Source: an uncultured Pelagibacteraceae bacterium
GTDB lineage: Bacteria; Pseudomonadota; Alphaproteobacteria; Pelagibacterales; Pelagibacteraceae
NCBI GenBank assembly: GCA_902570695.1
Contig: CACFZE010000001.1
Span: forward strand, 62,001 to 126,000
Direction of reading: 5' to 3'
DNA: 64,000 bases
Positions 19,817 to 32,404 of the stretch are shown here, piece after piece. The notes under the pieces are model-generated. The model was given only the letters and a program-made list of their open reading frames with translations. It was not told where the DNA came from and searched no databases. The position numbers and the translations under genes were made by a program. Every line of letters starts with the position of its first letter. Position 1 is the stretch's first letter.

Positions 19817-20121
19817 ATTTTAATCTCCACATCTACCCCAGATGCTAAATCAAGTTTCATTAATGCTTCAACTGTTGCGGGTGTAGGTTCAATAATATCA
19901 ATTAATCTTTTATGAGTTCTGGTTTCAAATTGTTCTCTACTTTTTTTATCTATATGTGGTGATCTTAAAACAGTATATCTCTCTATTTTTGTTGGTAGAG
20001 GAATTGGACCTTTAATATTGGCTCCTGTTCTTTTAACAGTATTTACAATCTCTTCAGTTGACTGATCCAAAACCTTATTATCGTAAGCTCTTAATTTTAT
20101 TCTAATATTTTGTTTATCCAT
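19813..20121 (-). CDS. rpsJ: 30S ribosomal protein S10
   Basis: S10 is a head protein that also pairs with NusB in antitermination. The 102 residues include [50 protein letters not shown] and [31 protein letters not shown]. It follows fusA by only 2 nt, so the S10 cluster has no room for its own promoter here. Confidence 0.98.
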   Translation of the reverse strand: MDKQNIRIKLRAYDNKVLDQSTEEIVNTVKRTGANIKGPIPLPTKIERYTVLRSPHIDKKSREQFETRTHKRLIDIIEPTPATVEALMKLDLASGVDVEIKI

Positions 20122-20123
20122 AA

Positions 20124-22199
20124 TTAACCTGTTTTCTTAGTAACCTCATCTTGAACATTTTGTGGAACCTTGTCGTAATGATCAAAAAACATTGAGTATT
20201 GAGCTCTACCTTGTGACATAGATCTTAAGCTATTTATATAACCAAACATATTTGCTAATGGCACCATTGCTGTTATTACTGTTGCATTTCCCCTTTGCTC
20301 TTGTGTACTTATTTGACCTCTTCTACTATTCAAATCACCTATTACATCCCCCATATAGTCTTCTGGGGTGACTACTTCTACTCTCATTACTGGTTCTAAA
20401 AGTTTTAGAGTGCCTCTTGCACATGCCTCTTTAAAACACTGTCTTGAAGCAAGTTCAAAAGCTAATACACTCGAGTCAACATCATGGTGTAAACCATCTA
20501 AGATTGTAACTTTATAATCAATTAAAGGAAATCCAGCTAGAATACCACCGTCAGCTATTGTCTCTACACCTTTTTCAACACCCGGTATAAATTCTTTTGG
20601 TATTGCTCCACCTTTAATTTTGCTTTCAATTTCTCTACCTTTGCCTGGTTCTAGTGGTTCAACAGATAATTTTACTCTAGCAAACTGACCTGCTCCACCA
20701 CTTTGTTTTTTATGTGTATAATCAAACTCTGCGGCATTTAATATTGTTTCTCTGTAAGCAACTTGAGGCGCTCCTACATTTGCTTCAACCTTGAATTCTC
20801 TTTTCATTCTATCAACAATAATATCTAAATGTAATTCACCCATACCTTTGATTATTGTTTGACCTGACTCTTCGTCTGATGACACTCTAAATGAAGGATC
20901 TTCTTTAGCTAACCTTCCTAATGCTTCACCCATTTTTTCTTGATCAGCTTTTGATTTAGGTTCAACTGCAATTTCTATAACTGGATCTGGAAATTCCATT
21001 GGCTCAAGTAATACTGGTGCATCTTTATTTGCCAATGTATGACCTGTTATTGTATTTTTTAACCCAGCAAGCGCAACTATATCACCTGTACTTGCTTCTT
21101 TGATGTCTTCTCTTGAATTAGCGTGCATTAGAAGCATTCTTCCAACTCTTTCCTCTTTGTCTGAAGAAGTATTATAAACTCCAGTTCCAGATTTAACTGT
21201 ACCTGAATAAATTCTAATAAATGTAAGACTTCCTACAAATGGATCTGTTGCTACTTTGAAAGCTAATGCTGAAAAAGGCGCACTATCCTCAAACTTCATT
21301 TCAATTTCCTCATCTGATTCTGGTTTTGTACCCATAATGGATCCAAGATCCTCTGGACTAGGTAAGTAATCTACAACCGCATCTAATAATGGTTGAACAC
21401 CTTTATTTTTAAAAGCAGAACCTGTTAAAACTGGCACGAAATCGAAGTTTAAGCATCCTTTTCTTACGCATTTAATCAAATCTTCTTGTTTAATTTCTTC
21501 ACCACCTAAATAGGCTTCCATCAGTTTTTCATCTTGTTCAACTGCTGTCTCAACTAATTCTTGTCTATATTTATCACATGTCTCTTTAAGATCATCTGGA
21601 ATATCTTTTTCTTCCCATTCAGCACCAAGGTCTTCATTTTTCCAAACAATTGCTTTCATTTTAACTAAATCGACAACACCTTGTAATGATGCCTCTATTC
21701 CAATAGGCACCTGCATAACTAAAGGTTTAGCTCCAAGTCTATCTTTAATCATATCGACACATCTAAAGAAATCTGCACCAGTTCTATCAAGTTTATTAAC
21801 AAAACAAATTCTAGGAACTTTATATTTATCAGCCTGTCTCCAGACTGTTTCAGACTGCGGCTCAACACCAGCAACACCATCGAATACTGCAACAGCACCA
21901 TCCAATACTTTTAAAGATCTTTCAACTTCAATTGTAAAATCAACATGGCCAGGAGTATCAATAATGTTTATTCTATGCTCTCTCCAAAAACAAGTAGTTG
22001 CAGCTGATGTTATTGTAATACCTCTTTCTTGCTCTTGTTCCATCCAATCCATCGTGGCAGCTCCATCATGAACTTCGCCAATTTTATGACTTTTACCTGT
22101 ATAGTATAAAATTCTTTCTGTCGTTGTAGTTTTGCCAGCATCTATGTGAGCCATGATACCAATGTTTCTATATTTATTTAGTGGGTGAGTTTTTGCCAT
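20124..22199 (-). CDS. fusA: Elongation factor G
   Basis: EF-G is the GTPase that drives translocation and ribosome recycling. The 691 residues carry G1 [15 protein letters not shown] (about 18-32), [19 protein letters not shown] and [10 protein letters not shown], then domains II-V with [23 protein letters not shown] and [21 protein letters not shown]. The frame is open to 22211, but the ATG at 22199 gives the family N-terminus [14 protein letters not shown] and avoids overlapping rpsG. Unlike most proteobacteria, no tuf gene follows; rpsJ comes next after 2 nt. Confidence 0.97.
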   Translation of the reverse strand: MAKTHPLNKYRNIGIMAHIDAGKTTTTERILYYTGKSHKIGEVHDGAATMDWMEQEQERGITITSAATTCFWREHRINIIDTPGHVDFTIEVERSLKVLDGAVAVFDGVAGVEPQSETVWRQADKYKVPRICFVNKLDRTGADFFRCVDMIKDRLGAKPLVMQVPIGIEASLQGVVDLVKMKAIVWKNEDLGAEWEEKDIPDDLKETCDKYRQELVETAVEQDEKLMEAYLGGEEIKQEDLIKCVRKGCLNFDFVPVLTGSAFKNKGVQPLLDAVVDYLPSPEDLGSIMGTKPESDEEIEMKFEDSAPFSALAFKVATDPFVGSLTFIRIYSGTVKSGTGVYNTSSDKEERVGRMLLMHANSREDIKEASTGDIVALAGLKNTITGHTLANKDAPVLLEPMEFPDPVIEIAVEPKSKADQEKMGEALGRLAKEDPSFRVSSDEESGQTIIKGMGELHLDIIVDRMKREFKVEANVGAPQVAYRETILNAAEFDYTHKKQSGGAGQFARVKLSVEPLEPGKGREIESKIKGGAIPKEFIPGVEKGVETIADGGILAGFPLIDYKVTILDGLHHDVDSSVLAFELASRQCFKEACARGTLKLLEPVMRVEVVTPEDYMGDVIGDLNSRRGQISTQEQRGNATVITAMVPLANMFGYINSLRSMSQGRAQYSMFFDHYDKVPQNVQDEVTKKTG

Positions 22200-22204
22200 A
22201 TGTA

Positions 22205-22675
22205 TTACCATCTAAAATGTGCAAAAGCTTTATTTGACTCTGCCATTTTATGTGTATCTTCTTTCTTTTTAATCGCTGAACCTCTTTTTTGATAAGCATC
22301 AAAAATTTCATTAAATAATTTATCAGACATTTTTTTATCTTTTCTTTTTCTTGATGCATCAATAATCCATCTTAATGCTAATGCTTGTGATCTTTTAGCT
22401 TTAACTTCTACTGGAACTTGATAGGTGGCACCGCCGACACGTCTCGATCGAACTTCTACAGTTGGTCTTACATTATTTATTGCATCATTAAATACTGTTA
22501 AAGGTTCGTCTTTTGATTTTGATTTAATTTTATCAATTGCATCATAAACTATTTTTTCAGCAATAGTTTTTTTACCATCAAACATTATTGAATTAATTAA
22601 TTTTGGAATTATTACTGATTTGTATTTAGGGTCTACAATTGGAATTTTCTTAGGAGCTTTTCTTTTTCGAGACAT
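22205..22675 (-). CDS. rpsG: 30S ribosomal protein S7
   Basis: S7 nucleates assembly of the 16S 3' domain and lies at the E site. The 156 residues begin [10 protein letters not shown], contain [45 protein letters not shown]-type consensus (split here by one segment) and [17 protein letters not shown], and end AFAHFRW. It lies 2 nt after rpsL and 5 nt before fusA. Confidence 0.98.
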   Translation of the reverse strand: MSRKRKAPKKIPIVDPKYKSVIIPKLINSIMFDGKKTIAEKIVYDAIDKIKSKSKDEPLTVFNDAINNVRPTVEVRSRRVGGATYQVPVEVKAKRSQALALRWIIDASRKRKDKKMSDKLFNEIFDAYQKRGSAIKKKEDTHKMAESNKAFAHFRW

Positions 22676-22677
22676 GT

Positions 22678-23049
22678 TTATTTACCTTTTTTCGTTCCAT
22701 ATAATGAACGTCTTTGTTTTCTATTTGCAACTCCTTGGGTATCTAGATTACCACGAAGAATATGATACCTCACACCAGGTAAGTCTTTAACACGTCCACC
22801 TCTTATTAATACTACTGAATGCTCTTGTAAATTATGTCCTTCACCAGGAATATATGCCGTAACTTCAAAACCATTTGATAATCTAACTCTTGCAACTTTT
22901 CTTAGTGCCGAGTTTGGTTTCTTGGGTGTAGTTGTATAAACTTTTACACAAACACCTCTTTTCAAAGGTTGTTTCTGTAACGCAGGAACTTTGTTCCTAG
23001 ATATTTGTTTATCTCTTCCTTTTCTTAACAACTGGTTAATTGTTGGCAT
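22678..23049 (-). CDS. rpsL: 30S ribosomal protein S12
   Basis: S12 is the decoding-centre protein in which streptomycin resistance mutations arise. The 123 residues are near consensus: [65 protein letters not shown] and [16 protein letters not shown]. The Lys in TTPKKPNSA and the following KP are unmodified by resistance-type changes. It is the first gene of the str-S10-spc series, with a 94-nt predicted leader. Confidence 0.98.
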   Translation of the reverse strand: MPTINQLLRKGRDKQISRNKVPALQKQPLKRGVCVKVYTTTPKKPNSALRKVARVRLSNGFEVTAYIPGEGHNLQEHSVVLIRGGRVKDLPGVRYHILRGNLDTQGVANRKQRRSLYGTKKGK

Positions 23050-23110
23050 AAAATTTTATATAAGTTTGATTTTTAGATGAAATAACTGTCAGGTTATTTG
23101 TGGCAGCGTT

Positions 23111-23127
23111 TAGTGCACTAGTCACTA
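23111..23127 (-). repeat. Palindrome in the rpsL leader
   Basis: TAGTGCACTAGTCACTA contains a perfect 10-bp palindrome (TAGTGCACTA, 23111-23120) plus a partial third half-site. It lies between the predicted -10 box and the rpsL start. It could be an operator or an RNA element, or chance; nothing else identifies it. Confidence 0.3.
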
Positions 23128-23149
23128 CATTCCAACCAAAAACACGCAC

Positions 23150-23177
23150 AAAATACTATAGAAATTCCATTTGTCAA
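23150..23177 (-). promoter_or_regulatory. rpsL: Sigma70-type promoter for rpsL-rpsG-fusA-S10 cluster
   Basis: On the minus strand a perfect TTGACA (23172-23177) and TATTTT (23150-23155) are 16 nt apart in the 157-nt gap between rpoC and rpsL. No comparable sequence was noticed again until the alpha-operon promoter at 9573-9600, so it may drive about 13 kb of ribosomal genes. Confidence 0.65.
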
Positions 23178-23206
23178 ATTAAAAGAAACAGAAAAATGAC
23201 GAATTT

Positions 23207-26200
23207 TTATTGATTTACAGGGCTTTCTGCTTGCTCAATCTTCTCGTTCTCAGCAATGAATTTTTCATCGTCTAAACGAGCTTTTTTGTTCCACAAATTT
23301 TTAACAGATCCAGTTCCAGCGGGAACTAATCTACCAACAATTACATTTTCTTTTAATCCTGATAGTTTATCTACTTTACCTTTAATCGCAGCGTCTGTTA
23401 AAACTCTTGTTGTTTCTTGGAAAGAAGCAGCTGAAATAAATGACTCTGTTTGAAGTGAAGCTTTAGTTATTCCCATTAAAACTCTTTCTCCAACTGCTGG
23501 ATTTTTACCATCTTTAATTAGCTGCTCATTCATATTTTCAAATCTTATTCTATCGACAATTTCTCCAGGAAGTAATGTGCTGTCACCTTGTGTTTTAACT
23601 TCAATTTTTTTCAACATTTGTCTTAAAATAACTTCAATGTGCTTATCATTGATAATTACACCTTGGAGTCTATAGACATCTTGAACTTGGTTAACAAAAT
23701 ATTCAGTTAATTCTTCTATACCTAATATTCTTAGAATGTCATGAGGTAATGGTTGACCATCTAACAGGTACTCACCTTTTTTTATTTTTTCTCCTTGATT
23801 AAAATTAATATGTTTTCCTTTTGGAATTAAATAACTTGATGTATCACCATTTTCAGATTCAATTGTTACTCTTTGCTTCCCTCTTACCTCTTTACCAAAT
23901 ATTACTTTACCATCATTCTCTGCAATAATTGCGCTATCTTTTGCTTTTCTTGCTTCAAACAATTCTGCTACTCTCGGTAGACCTCCTGTTATATCTTTAG
24001 TCTTTGTAGTCTCTTTAGGCAATCTAGCTATTACATCACCCGCCGAAATTTTTTGTCCGTCTTTAACAGATAAAATTGAGTCTGGAACTAGGTAGTATCT
24101 TGCTTCATTATCATCAGCTTTTTTAACAACATTTCCTTTTGAATCTCTTAAAGTAATTCTTGGTTTTAAATCTGTATTTTTAGATTGAGTTTTCCAATCT
24201 ACAACTGCTTTAGTAGAAATCCCAGTTGCATCATCAGTTGTTTCTGCGATTGATACACCATCTATTAAATCTACATAGTTTGCTATTCCATCTTTTTCGG
24301 CAATAACTGGTGTTGTGTATGGATCCCACTCGCATATTTTAGAACCCTTTTTGACTTTATCTCCATTCTCAAAGAAAAGTTTTGATCCATATGGAACTTT
24401 ATATGCAGCTACTTGTAATCCATTATCATCTTCTATTGATAATTCAGTATTTCTACCCATTACAATTAAATTCTTTTTTGAATCTATTAATAGATTTGTA
24501 TTAACAATTTTCAATATACCATCATTATTAGATACAATTTGAGAGTCTTGTTTAACTGACGCTGTTCCTCCAACGTGAAAAGTTCTCATTGTAAGCTGAG
24601 TTCCTGGTTCACCGATAGATTGGGCAGATATCATTCCAATCGCTTCACCAACATGAACCATTTTACCTCTTGATAAATCTCTACCATAACAAGTGGCGCA
24701 TACACCTTCTTTTAAACTACATGTCATAACTGAATAAACATTCAAGTTTTTTACACCTGCAGAGTCAATTTTTTCGCATGCAGCCTCATCGATCATGCTA
24801 TTTTTCTTTATTAAAACTTCACCAGTTAATGGATTTTTAACGTCTTTTGCGGTTACTCTTCCAAGAGCTCTTTCTGATAAACTGACCATTATATTTCCAC
24901 CCTCTAAGACCTCGGTAAGTTTAATAAAGCTTGGGTTATCACATTTTACTTGAGTGATAGTTAAATCTTGAGCAACATCACAAAGTCTTCTAGTTAAGTA
25001 TCCTGAGCTTGCAGTCTTCAATGCTGTATCAGCTAGTCCTTTTCTAGCACCGTGTGTTGAATTAAAATACTCTAAAGCTGTTAATCCCTCTTTAAAGTTT
25101 GATGTAATTGGAGACTCAATAATTTCTCCAGATGGTTTTGCAATTAAACCTCTCATACCAGCTAATTGCTTCATTTGAGCCGCAGACCCTCTTGCACCAC
25201 TATCTGCCATCATAAACACTGAATTAATTTTTAGACCATCTTCTGTCATCTCTGTAGCTGAAATTCTTTTCATCATTTCAGATGCAACTTTATCCGTACA
25301 TTTTGACCAAGCATCAATAACTTTATTATATTTTTCACCTCTAGTTATTAATCCCTCTGCATATTGGTTTTCATAATCTGATATTAATTTTTTTGTCTCA
25401 TCAATTAATTGCTGTTTGTTATCTGGAATGACTAGATCGTCTTTACCAAATGATATTCCAGCTTTAAATGCATGTTTAAATCCAAGATCTTTTAATTTAT
25501 CACAAAATATTACTGTACTTTTCTGACCAGAAAATCTGAAAACATGATCAATAACTTCAGATACTATTTTCTTAGGCAACAATCTGTCTACTAAAGCAAA
25601 CTTATTATTTATATTTTTTGGAATTAAATTTGCTAAAAGAAATCTTCCAGCTGTGCTTATATGTTTTTCATATTTTGTATTACCTTTTTCGTCAACAGTT
25701 GCAAATCTTGAGACAATTCTTGAGTGAACTTTAATTTGACCAATTTCTAAGGCATGCTCAATCTCTGAGGTATTTACAAAGTAACCCTCAATTCTATCAG
25801 TTTGATATGGTGGTTGAGAAAGATAATATATACCTAGAATCATATCTTGACTTGGAACAATTATAGGTTTTCCATTTGATGGACTTAAAATGTTATTTGT
25901 TGACATCATTAAAACTCTTGCTTCTAATTGTGCCTCTAAACTTAATGGTACGTGTACTGCCATTTGATCACCGTCAAAATCTGCATTAAATGCTGCACAT
26001 GTTAATGGATGTAATTCAATTGCGTTTCCTTCAATTAATTTTGGTTCAAATGCTTGAACGCCTAATCTGTGGAGAGTTGGAGCTCTGTTTAATATCACAG
26101 GGTGTTCTCTGACAATTAATTCTAAAGCATCCCAAACTTCATTTCTTTCTCTTTCTACAAGTTTCTTGGCTTGTTTTATTGTTGAAGCTAATCCAAGTTT

Positions 26201-27370
26201 ATTTAATCTTGCATAAAGAAATGGTTTGAATAACTCTAAAGCCATTTTCTTAGGTAATCCACATTCATGTAATTTTAAATCTGGTCCAACTACGATCACT
26301 GATCTTCCAGAGTAATCAACTCTTTTACCTAATAAATTTTGTCTAAATCTTCCCTGTTTACCTTTTAACATTTCTGCTAAAGATTTAAGAGGTCTCTTAC
26401 CTGTGCCTGTGATTACTCTTCCTCGTCTTCCATTATCAAACAATGCATCTACAGATTCTTGTAGCATTCTCTTTTCATTTCTTACAATTATATCTGGAGC
26501 TTTTAGATCCATTAATCTTTTTAAACGATTATTTCTATTTATAACTCTTCTATATAAGTCATTTAAATCTGATGTAGCAAATCTACCTCCATCTAAAGGA
26601 ACTAAAGGTCTTAACTCTGGTGGAATTACTGGTATTGTTGTTAAAATCATCCACTCAGGTTTATTTCCCGTCTCTATAAATGACTCAATTAATTTTAATC
26701 TTTTAATAGATCTTTCCTCCGAAACTTTTGATTTAGTCTCCTTAATTGATTTAATTAATGCCTCTTTTTCTTGCTCTAAATTTATCGATTTTAATATTTC
26801 TAAAATTGCTTCGGCTCCAATACCTGCAGTAAATGACTCTTCACCATATTCATCTTGATATTTAATAAGTTCTTCTTCACCTAAAAGCTGGTTCTTCTTA
26901 AGACCTGTTAAACCTGGCTCAATAACTATAAAGTTTTCAAAATAGAGTACTCTTTCCACCTCTTTAAGCTTCATATCTACTGCAAGAGATATTCTGCTTG
27001 GTAAGGATTTTAGAAACCAGATATGAGCTACTGGAGTTGCTAGGTTTATGTGACCCATTCTTTCACGTCTTACATTTGATTTAGTTACCTCAACACCACA
27101 TTTCTCACATATAATTCCTCTAAATTTCATTCTCTTGTATTTACCGCAAAGACATTCATAATCTTTTATAGGTCCGAATATCCTTGCACAAAATAGCCCA
27201 TCTTTTTCTGGTCGAAACGTTCTATAATTTATAGTTTCAGGTTTTTTAATTTCGCCATATGTCCATGACTTAATTTTCTCTGGACTAGCAAGGGTAATTT
27301 TTATGCTATTAAAATTTTGTGCTTCTGAAATTTCTGTTGATTTAAATAGATCTGTTAACTCTTTACTCAT
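23207..27370 (-). CDS. rpoC: DNA-directed RNA polymerase subunit beta'
   Basis: The beta' subunit carries the catalytic Mg2+ site. The 1387 residues are full length. Near residue 70 is the zinc-binding [20 protein letters not shown]. The absolutely conserved [16 protein letters not shown] (three catalytic Asp) is near 460, the second Cys cluster ([16 protein letters not shown]) near 885, and the trigger-loop region [21 protein letters not shown] near 915. It follows rpoB by 1 nt. Confidence 0.99.
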   Translation of the reverse strand: MSKELTDLFKSTEISEAQNFNSIKITLASPEKIKSWTYGEIKKPETINYRTFRPEKDGLFCARIFGPIKDYECLCGKYKRMKFRGIICEKCGVEVTKSNVRRERMGHINLATPVAHIWFLKSLPSRISLAVDMKLKEVERVLYFENFIVIEPGLTGLKKNQLLGEEELIKYQDEYGEESFTAGIGAEAILEILKSINLEQEKEALIKSIKETKSKVSEERSIKRLKLIESFIETGNKPEWMILTTIPVIPPELRPLVPLDGGRFATSDLNDLYRRVINRNNRLKRLMDLKAPDIIVRNEKRMLQESVDALFDNGRRGRVITGTGKRPLKSLAEMLKGKQGRFRQNLLGKRVDYSGRSVIVVGPDLKLHECGLPKKMALELFKPFLYARLNKLGLASTIKQAKKLVERERNEVWDALELIVREHPVILNRAPTLHRLGVQAFEPKLIEGNAIELHPLTCAAFNADFDGDQMAVHVPLSLEAQLEARVLMMSTNNILSPSNGKPIIVPSQDMILGIYYLSQPPYQTDRIEGYFVNTSEIEHALEIGQIKVHSRIVSRFATVDEKGNTKYEKHISTAGRFLLANLIPKNINNKFALVDRLLPKKIVSEVIDHVFRFSGQKSTVIFCDKLKDLGFKHAFKAGISFGKDDLVIPDNKQQLIDETKKLISDYENQYAEGLITRGEKYNKVIDAWSKCTDKVASEMMKRISATEMTEDGLKINSVFMMADSGARGSAAQMKQLAGMRGLIAKPSGEIIESPITSNFKEGLTALEYFNSTHGARKGLADTALKTASSGYLTRRLCDVAQDLTITQVKCDNPSFIKLTEVLEGGNIMVSLSERALGRVTAKDVKNPLTGEVLIKKNSMIDEAACEKIDSAGVKNLNVYSVMTCSLKEGVCATCYGRDLSRGKMVHVGEAIGMISAQSIGEPGTQLTMRTFHVGGTASVKQDSQIVSNNDGILKIVNTNLLIDSKKNLIVMGRNTELSIEDDNGLQVAAYKVPYGSKLFFENGDKVKKGSKICEWDPYTTPVIAEKDGIANYVDLIDGVSIAETTDDATGISTKAVVDWKTQSKNTDLKPRITLRDSKGNVVKKADDNEARYYLVPDSILSVKDGQKISAGDVIARLPKETTKTKDITGGLPRVAELFEARKAKDSAIIAENDGKVIFGKEVRGKQRVTIESENGDTSSYLIPKGKHINFNQGEKIKKGEYLLDGQPLPHDILRILGIEELTEYFVNQVQDVYRLQGVIINDKHIEVILRQMLKKIEVKTQGDSTLLPGEIVDRIRFENMNEQLIKDGKNPAVGERVLMGITKASLQTESFISAASFQETTRVLTDAAIKGKVDKLSGLKENVIVGRLVPAGTGSVKNLWNKKARLDDEKFIAENEKIEQAESPVNQ

Positions 27371-27371
27371 A

Positions 27372-30300
27372 TTAGTTTAGCTCCACATTTAATGCTAGAG
27401 ATTTAATTTCTTTAACCAAAACGTTAAATGACTCTGGAATACCAGATTCAAAATTTTCTTCACCTTTTACAATTGTTTCATAAACTTTAACTCTACCAGC
27501 AACATCATCAGACTTAACAGTTAAAATTTCTTGAAGTGTATATGATGCTCCATAAGCCTCTAAAGCCCATACTTCCATTTCACCAAACCTTTGACCACCT
27601 AATTGAGCTTTGCCCCCTAAAGGCTGCTGAGTTACTAAACTATATGGTCCTGTAGATCTAGCATGAATTTTATCCTCTACTAAGTGATGAAGTTTTAACA
27701 TATAAATAGTACCGACTGTTACTGGTCTATCAAATCTTTCACCTGTTCTACCATCCCACAAAGTCGTTTGTCCTGAATTTGGCAATTCTGCCAGTTCTAA
27801 CATTCTTGTCACATCATTTTCTTTAGCTCCATCAAAAACTGGCGTGGCTATAGGTACGCCATGCCTGATATTAGAACATAGATCTTCAAACTCTGAGGGA
27901 TTTAATTTTTCAATATCTTCATCATATATTGCATTTCCATAAACCTTCTTAAGAAAAGATTTAATCTTCTCGGTTTTTTCTATTTTCTTTTGATTATCAT
28001 TTACTAATTGATTTAATTTTTCACCCAATTCAGTACACGACCAACCCAAGTGTGTTTCTAATATTTGACCAACATTCATCCTGCTTGGAACTCCTAAAGG
28101 ATTAAGAACTATATCTACTGGTTTACCATTTTCTCTATATGGCATGTCCTCAACTGGAACTATTTTACTTACAACACCTTTATTACCATGTCTTCCTGAC
28201 ATTTTATCTCCTGGTCTTAATCTTCTTTTGATTGCTACAAAAACTTTCACCATTTTCATCACACTTGGCAATAAATCATCTCCTTGTCTAATTTTTAAAA
28301 CTTTATCCTCAAATCTTTCTTGGATATCTTGTTTTGCACTATTGTATTGATCTTTAATCTGGTTAAGAGAAGATGACTTTGCTTGATCCTCGACAGATAT
28401 TTTAAACAAGTCTGAAATTGGTATATTTTCAATTATTTCATCAGAAATGACGGTATTACTATCAAAATCTTTTATTTTTTTATTAATTTTTGTCCCATTA
28501 AGAATTGACGATAACCTTTGTTTAATGCTTCGTTCTAATATCTCTTCTTCAACTTTTCTATCCTCTTGAACACTCTCTATTTCTGCTCTTTCAATAGTTA
28601 TTGATCTTTCATCTTTATCTATACCATGTCTATTAAATACTCTTACATCTACAACTATGCCACCACTTCCACTTGGCATTTTTAAGGATGTATCAGTTAC
28701 ATCTATTGCTTTTTCACCAAAAATAGATCTTAATAATTTTTCCTCTGGACCAGATGCTGTATCCCCCTTTGGAGTTACTTTTCCAACTAAAATATCTCCA
28801 GGTTTAACTTCGGCTCCAATATAAACTATTCCAGACTCGTCTAGGTTTTTTAATGCTTCTTCATTTATATTTGGTATATCTCTAGTAATATCTTCTTCAC
28901 CAAGTTTTGTATCCCTTGCCATTACTTCATATTCTTCAATGTGTATAGAGGTAAACACATCATCAGTTACACATCTTTCGGAAATTAGTATAGAGTCTTC
29001 AAAATTATATCCTTGCCAAGGCATGAATGCTACAGTTACATTTTTACCCAATGCAAGTTCTCCTATTTTTGTTGATGGACCATCAGCTATAATATCTCCA
29101 GATTTAACTTTATCACCTACTCTCACTAAAGGTTTTTGATTTATACAAGTATTTTGATTGGATCTTTTAAATTTTTGTAAATTATATATATCAACACCAG
29201 ATTTAGAATAATCTTTTTCGCTTGATGCTTTAATAACAATTCTCTTTCCATCAATTTTATCGACAACTCCATCTCTTTTAGCAACAATTGTAACACCGGA
29301 GTCTAAAGCAACATCACTTTCAATACCTGTCCCGACAAGAGGGGCTTCGGGCTTTAATAAAGGGACAGCCTGTCTCATCATGTTTGAACCCATCAATGCT
29401 CTATTTGCATCATCATTTTCTAAAAAAGGAATTAGAGAAGCTGCAACTGAAACAAGTTGTTTTGGAGAAACATCAATATAATCAATATTATCAGGCTTTG
29501 CCAAAATAAAATTTAGATTTTGCCTACACGATACTAGTTCCTCAGTAAATTTTCCATTTTTATCAATTAATGAATTGGCTTGTGCAATGGTGAATTTAGT
29601 TTCTTCCATTGCTGAAAGATACTCAATATTATTTTGAACAATTCCATCTTTTACTTTTTTGTAAGGACTCTCAATAAACCCATATTTATTAATTTTAGAA
29701 TAAGTAGAAAGACTATTTATTAATCCAATATTTGGTCCTTCTGGAGTTTCTATTGGACAAATTCTACCATAATGTGTTGGATGAACATCTCTAACTTCAA
29801 AGCCTGCTCTTTCTCTTGTTAAACCTCCAGGACCTAAAGCTGAGACACGTCTTTTATGTGTAATTTCAGATAATGGATTTGTTTGATCCATAAATTGAGA
29901 TAGTTGTGAAGTTGCAAAAAAATCTTTCAATGAAATTGTTAAAGGTTTAGCATTTATCAAGTCTTGTGGCATTGCGGATTCTACATCCAGGGTAGTCATT
30001 TTTTCTTTAATAGCCCTTTCCATTCTATACACACCTATTCGCGCTTGATTTTCTACTAACTCACCTACAGATCTTACTCTTCTATTTCCTAAGTGATCTA
30101 TGTCGTCAACCTCATCTTTTCCATCTCTTAGATCCAACATTTTTTGTACTATGGCTAAAATGTCATCATTTCTTAAAATGGTAATTTTGTCAGAGCATGT
30201 TAGTTCTAATCTTGAGTTCATTTTTACTCTACCAACATCAGATAAATCATATCTATCTGAACTAAAAAATAAGTTATTAAATATTTGAGTGGCTATTTCT

Positions 30301-31454
30301 ATTGTTGGTGGTTCACCTGGTCTTAAAACTTTATATATTTCAGTTATAGCATCATTTTTATTTTCATTTTTATCATTAAATATACTTAATAATAAATAAG
30401 GTCCTTTATTTATTGAATTTGTTCTTGAAATATCTAAAGATTTTATATCAGATTCTATAATTTTACTTATTATAGTCTCGTTTAATTCTGTTCCAATTTT
30501 AAATATATCCTCTCCTATAGTAATATCTCTATGTAAAAATTTACCATATAGTGACTCGCTTGAGACAAAAATTTCTTTTAATCCATCATTTGAAAGCTTT
30601 TTAGCTGTTAAAAAATTTATTTTTTCTCCTAATTTAACAACTACTTTGTTATTTTTAGCATCAATTACTTCTTCTGAAAAATTCTTAGCTTTATAATTTT
30701 CTGGATCAAATTTTGTTTTCCATTTACTTAAATTTTTATCGTAGGTTAGTGTTTCTTTTTGGTAAAATTCGTCAACCATGTCATTTTTTGAAAAACCTAG
30801 TGCTTGTAGTAAAGTAGAAACTAATATTTTCTTTTTTCTATCTATTCTAAAATATAATAAATCTTTAACATCAAATTCAAAATCTAACCAAGATCCTCGA
30901 TTTGGAATTACACGACAGTTAAATAATAACTTTCCACTTGCATGAGATTTGCCTTTATCATGATCGAAGAAAACACCAGGACTTCTGTGCATTTGGTTAA
31001 CCACAACTCTTTGAACTCCATTAGTTATAAAAGTTCCACTGTTTGTCATCATTGGAACTTCACCCATATATACTTCTTGTTCTTTGGCTGAGAGAATATC
31101 TTTTGTATTATTTTCTTGATCTATTTCATAAACTACCAATCTCAAGGTACATTTGAGAGCTGCTGAATAAGTTAGACCTCTAGCAATACACTCCTCTACA
31201 TCAAATTTTGGTTTCTCTAATTTATAAGAGACATATTCTAAAGTAGCTTTATCATTTAAGTCTTCTATTGGAAAAATACTTTTAAAAACTCTATCAAAAC
31301 CTTTTACAAGATGTTGTTCAACATCTTGTTTAAATTCAGTTAGCTCTTTGTATGAATTTTTTTGAACTTCTATAAGATTTGGTATTGAAAGACTTTCTTT
31401 AAGTTTACCAAAACTTTTTCTAATACTTTTTTTTTCTGTAAAAGATAATCGCAT
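27372..31454 (-). CDS. rpoB: DNA-directed RNA polymerase subunit beta
   Basis: The 1360-residue beta subunit shows the rifampicin-pocket region [45 protein letters not shown], here with the drug-sensitive-type residues. It also has [30 protein letters not shown] and the C-terminal [24 protein letters not shown]. It starts 48 nt after rplL and lies 1 nt before rpoC. Confidence 0.99.
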   Translation of the reverse strand: MRLSFTEKKSIRKSFGKLKESLSIPNLIEVQKNSYKELTEFKQDVEQHLVKGFDRVFKSIFPIEDLNDKATLEYVSYKLEKPKFDVEECIARGLTYSAALKCTLRLVVYEIDQENNTKDILSAKEQEVYMGEVPMMTNSGTFITNGVQRVVVNQMHRSPGVFFDHDKGKSHASGKLLFNCRVIPNRGSWLDFEFDVKDLLYFRIDRKKKILVSTLLQALGFSKNDMVDEFYQKETLTYDKNLSKWKTKFDPENYKAKNFSEEVIDAKNNKVVVKLGEKINFLTAKKLSNDGLKEIFVSSESLYGKFLHRDITIGEDIFKIGTELNETIISKIIESDIKSLDISRTNSINKGPYLLLSIFNDKNENKNDAITEIYKVLRPGEPPTIEIATQIFNNLFFSSDRYDLSDVGRVKMNSRLELTCSDKITILRNDDILAIVQKMLDLRDGKDEVDDIDHLGNRRVRSVGELVENQARIGVYRMERAIKEKMTTLDVESAMPQDLINAKPLTISLKDFFATSQLSQFMDQTNPLSEITHKRRVSALGPGGLTRERAGFEVRDVHPTHYGRICPIETPEGPNIGLINSLSTYSKINKYGFIESPYKKVKDGIVQNNIEYLSAMEETKFTIAQANSLIDKNGKFTEELVSCRQNLNFILAKPDNIDYIDVSPKQLVSVAASLIPFLENDDANRALMGSNMMRQAVPLLKPEAPLVGTGIESDVALDSGVTIVAKRDGVVDKIDGKRIVIKASSEKDYSKSGVDIYNLQKFKRSNQNTCINQKPLVRVGDKVKSGDIIADGPSTKIGELALGKNVTVAFMPWQGYNFEDSILISERCVTDDVFTSIHIEEYEVMARDTKLGEEDITRDIPNINEEALKNLDESGIVYIGAEVKPGDILVGKVTPKGDTASGPEEKLLRSIFGEKAIDVTDTSLKMPSGSGGIVVDVRVFNRHGIDKDERSITIERAEIESVQEDRKVEEEILERSIKQRLSSILNGTKINKKIKDFDSNTVISDEIIENIPISDLFKISVEDQAKSSSLNQIKDQYNSAKQDIQERFEDKVLKIRQGDDLLPSVMKMVKVFVAIKRRLRPGDKMSGRHGNKGVVSKIVPVEDMPYRENGKPVDIVLNPLGVPSRMNVGQILETHLGWSCTELGEKLNQLVNDNQKKIEKTEKIKSFLKKVYGNAIYDEDIEKLNPSEFEDLCSNIRHGVPIATPVFDGAKENDVTRMLELAELPNSGQTTLWDGRTGERFDRPVTVGTIYMLKLHHLVEDKIHARSTGPYSLVTQQPLGGKAQLGGQRFGEMEVWALEAYGASYTLQEILTVKSDDVAGRVKVYETIVKGEENFESGIPESFNVLVKEIKSLALNVELN

Positions 31455-31475
31455 CTATGCTACTGATCAAAAAAA

Positions 31476-31489
31476 TTTAACCAGTTAAA
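31476..31489 (-). terminator. Weak attenuator-like hairpin between rplL and rpoB
   Basis: The inverted repeat TTTAACTGGTTAAA on the minus strand is followed at once by a run of seven T. Only five A/T-rich pairs can form around a CTGG loop, so it would be a weak partial terminator. Its place matches the known rplL-rpoB attenuator position of other bacteria, but the sequence evidence is slim. Confidence 0.25.
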
Positions 31490-31502
31490 AATCCTATCTA
31501 AT

Positions 31503-31874
31503 TTATTTTAGTTCTACTTTTGCGCCTGCTGCTTCGAGTTTTTGCTTTATCTCTTCAGCCTCTTTTTTATTAACACCTGTTTTGACTTCTTTTGGTGCGC
31601 CTTCAACTAAATCTTTTGCTTCTTTAAGTCCTAAAGCAGTTATAGCTCTAACTTCTTTTATAACGTTAATTTTTTTATCTCCAGCTGCGGTAAGCATTAT
31701 TGTAAATTCATCTTTTTCTTCTGCTGGTGCTGCTCCTCCTGCTGCTGCTGGTGCTGCTGCAACAGCTGCTGCTGCAGTCACTCCCCATTTTTCTTCAAGT
31801 TGTTTTGAAAGTTCAGCTGCCTCTACGACAGTTAAACTTGATAAGTCATCTATAATTTTATTTAAGTCAGCCAT
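31503..31874 (-). CDS. rplL: 50S ribosomal protein L7/L12
   Basis: L7/L12 forms the mobile stalk that recruits translation GTPases. The 123 residues have the N-terminal dimer domain ([28 protein letters not shown]), an Ala/Gly hinge of about 20 residues, and the C-terminal factor-binding domain ([28 protein letters not shown]). It follows rplJ by 18 nt and precedes rpoB. Confidence 0.98.
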   Translation of the reverse strand: MADLNKIIDDLSSLTVVEAAELSKQLEEKWGVTAAAAVAAAPAAAGGAAPAEEKDEFTIMLTAAGDKKINVIKEVRAITALGLKEAKDLVEGAPKEVKTGVNKKEAEEIKQKLEAAGAKVELK

Positions 31875-31892
31875 TGTAAATCTTGTCCCTGG

Positions 31893-32402
31893 TTATTTTT
31901 TTGATTTTTCGAGCGCTAAAATAGCGATTTTTGACGCCGGCGCAAGTAAAATACTTGCTATTTTTTGTGCTGGAGACCTCAATATTCCTACTATTTTGGC
32001 CCTAGCTTCATCCAATGAAGGTAAGGTAGCTACATTTTTGACGCCAGCCACGTCTAAAATGTCGGAACCCATGATTCCTCCTAGAATCTTTAAATTTTCG
32101 TTTTCTTTTGAAAAATTTGTTAATATTTTTGCAGAAGTTATTGCATCTTCAGACAAAGCTACTGCAGTAGGACCTGAAAACAAGTCTGAAAGATCTTTGC
32201 ATCTTGTTTTTTCTAGAGCTAATTTTGTTATTCTATTATTTGTAATTTTAAATTTTATACCATGCTCTCTCATTTTAGCTCTTAAGTCATCAAGTTGGTT
32301 CATCGTTAAACCTTGATAATGAGTGACTATTACAGCTTCAGATTTTTCGAACTGATTTGTCATATCAGATATATACTGTTTCTTTTGCTCTTTATTCATC
32401 AT
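31893..32402 (-). CDS. rplJ: 50S ribosomal protein L10
   Basis: L10 anchors the L7/L12 dimers to 23S rRNA. The 169 residues include FEKSEAVIVTHYQGLTMNQLDDLRAKMRE, KITNNRITKLAL and LFSGPTAVALSED, and end in a helix for stalk binding. The start is ATGATG; either ATG is possible. It is 2 nt after rplA. Confidence 0.97.
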   Translation of the reverse strand: MMNKEQKKQYISDMTNQFEKSEAVIVTHYQGLTMNQLDDLRAKMREHGIKFKITNNRITKLALEKTRCKDLSDLFSGPTAVALSEDAITSAKILTNFSKENENLKILGGIMGSDILDVAGVKNVATLPSLDEARAKIVGILRSPAQKIASILLAPASKIAILALEKSKK

Positions 32403-32404
32403 AA

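Noticed and set aside
22174-22362. Lys-rich open frame overlapping the rpsG 3' end
   Set aside because: It is a shifted frame of rpsG with no independent support.
26403-26858. Open frame on the plus strand opposite rpoC
   Set aside because: It lies fully inside rpoC with no start site or family resemblance.
31582-32316. Long open frame on the plus strand opposite rplL and rplJ
   Set aside because: It is antisense to two certain ribosomal genes and its sequence is low-complexity Ala/Ser/Phe from their codon pattern; a shadow.
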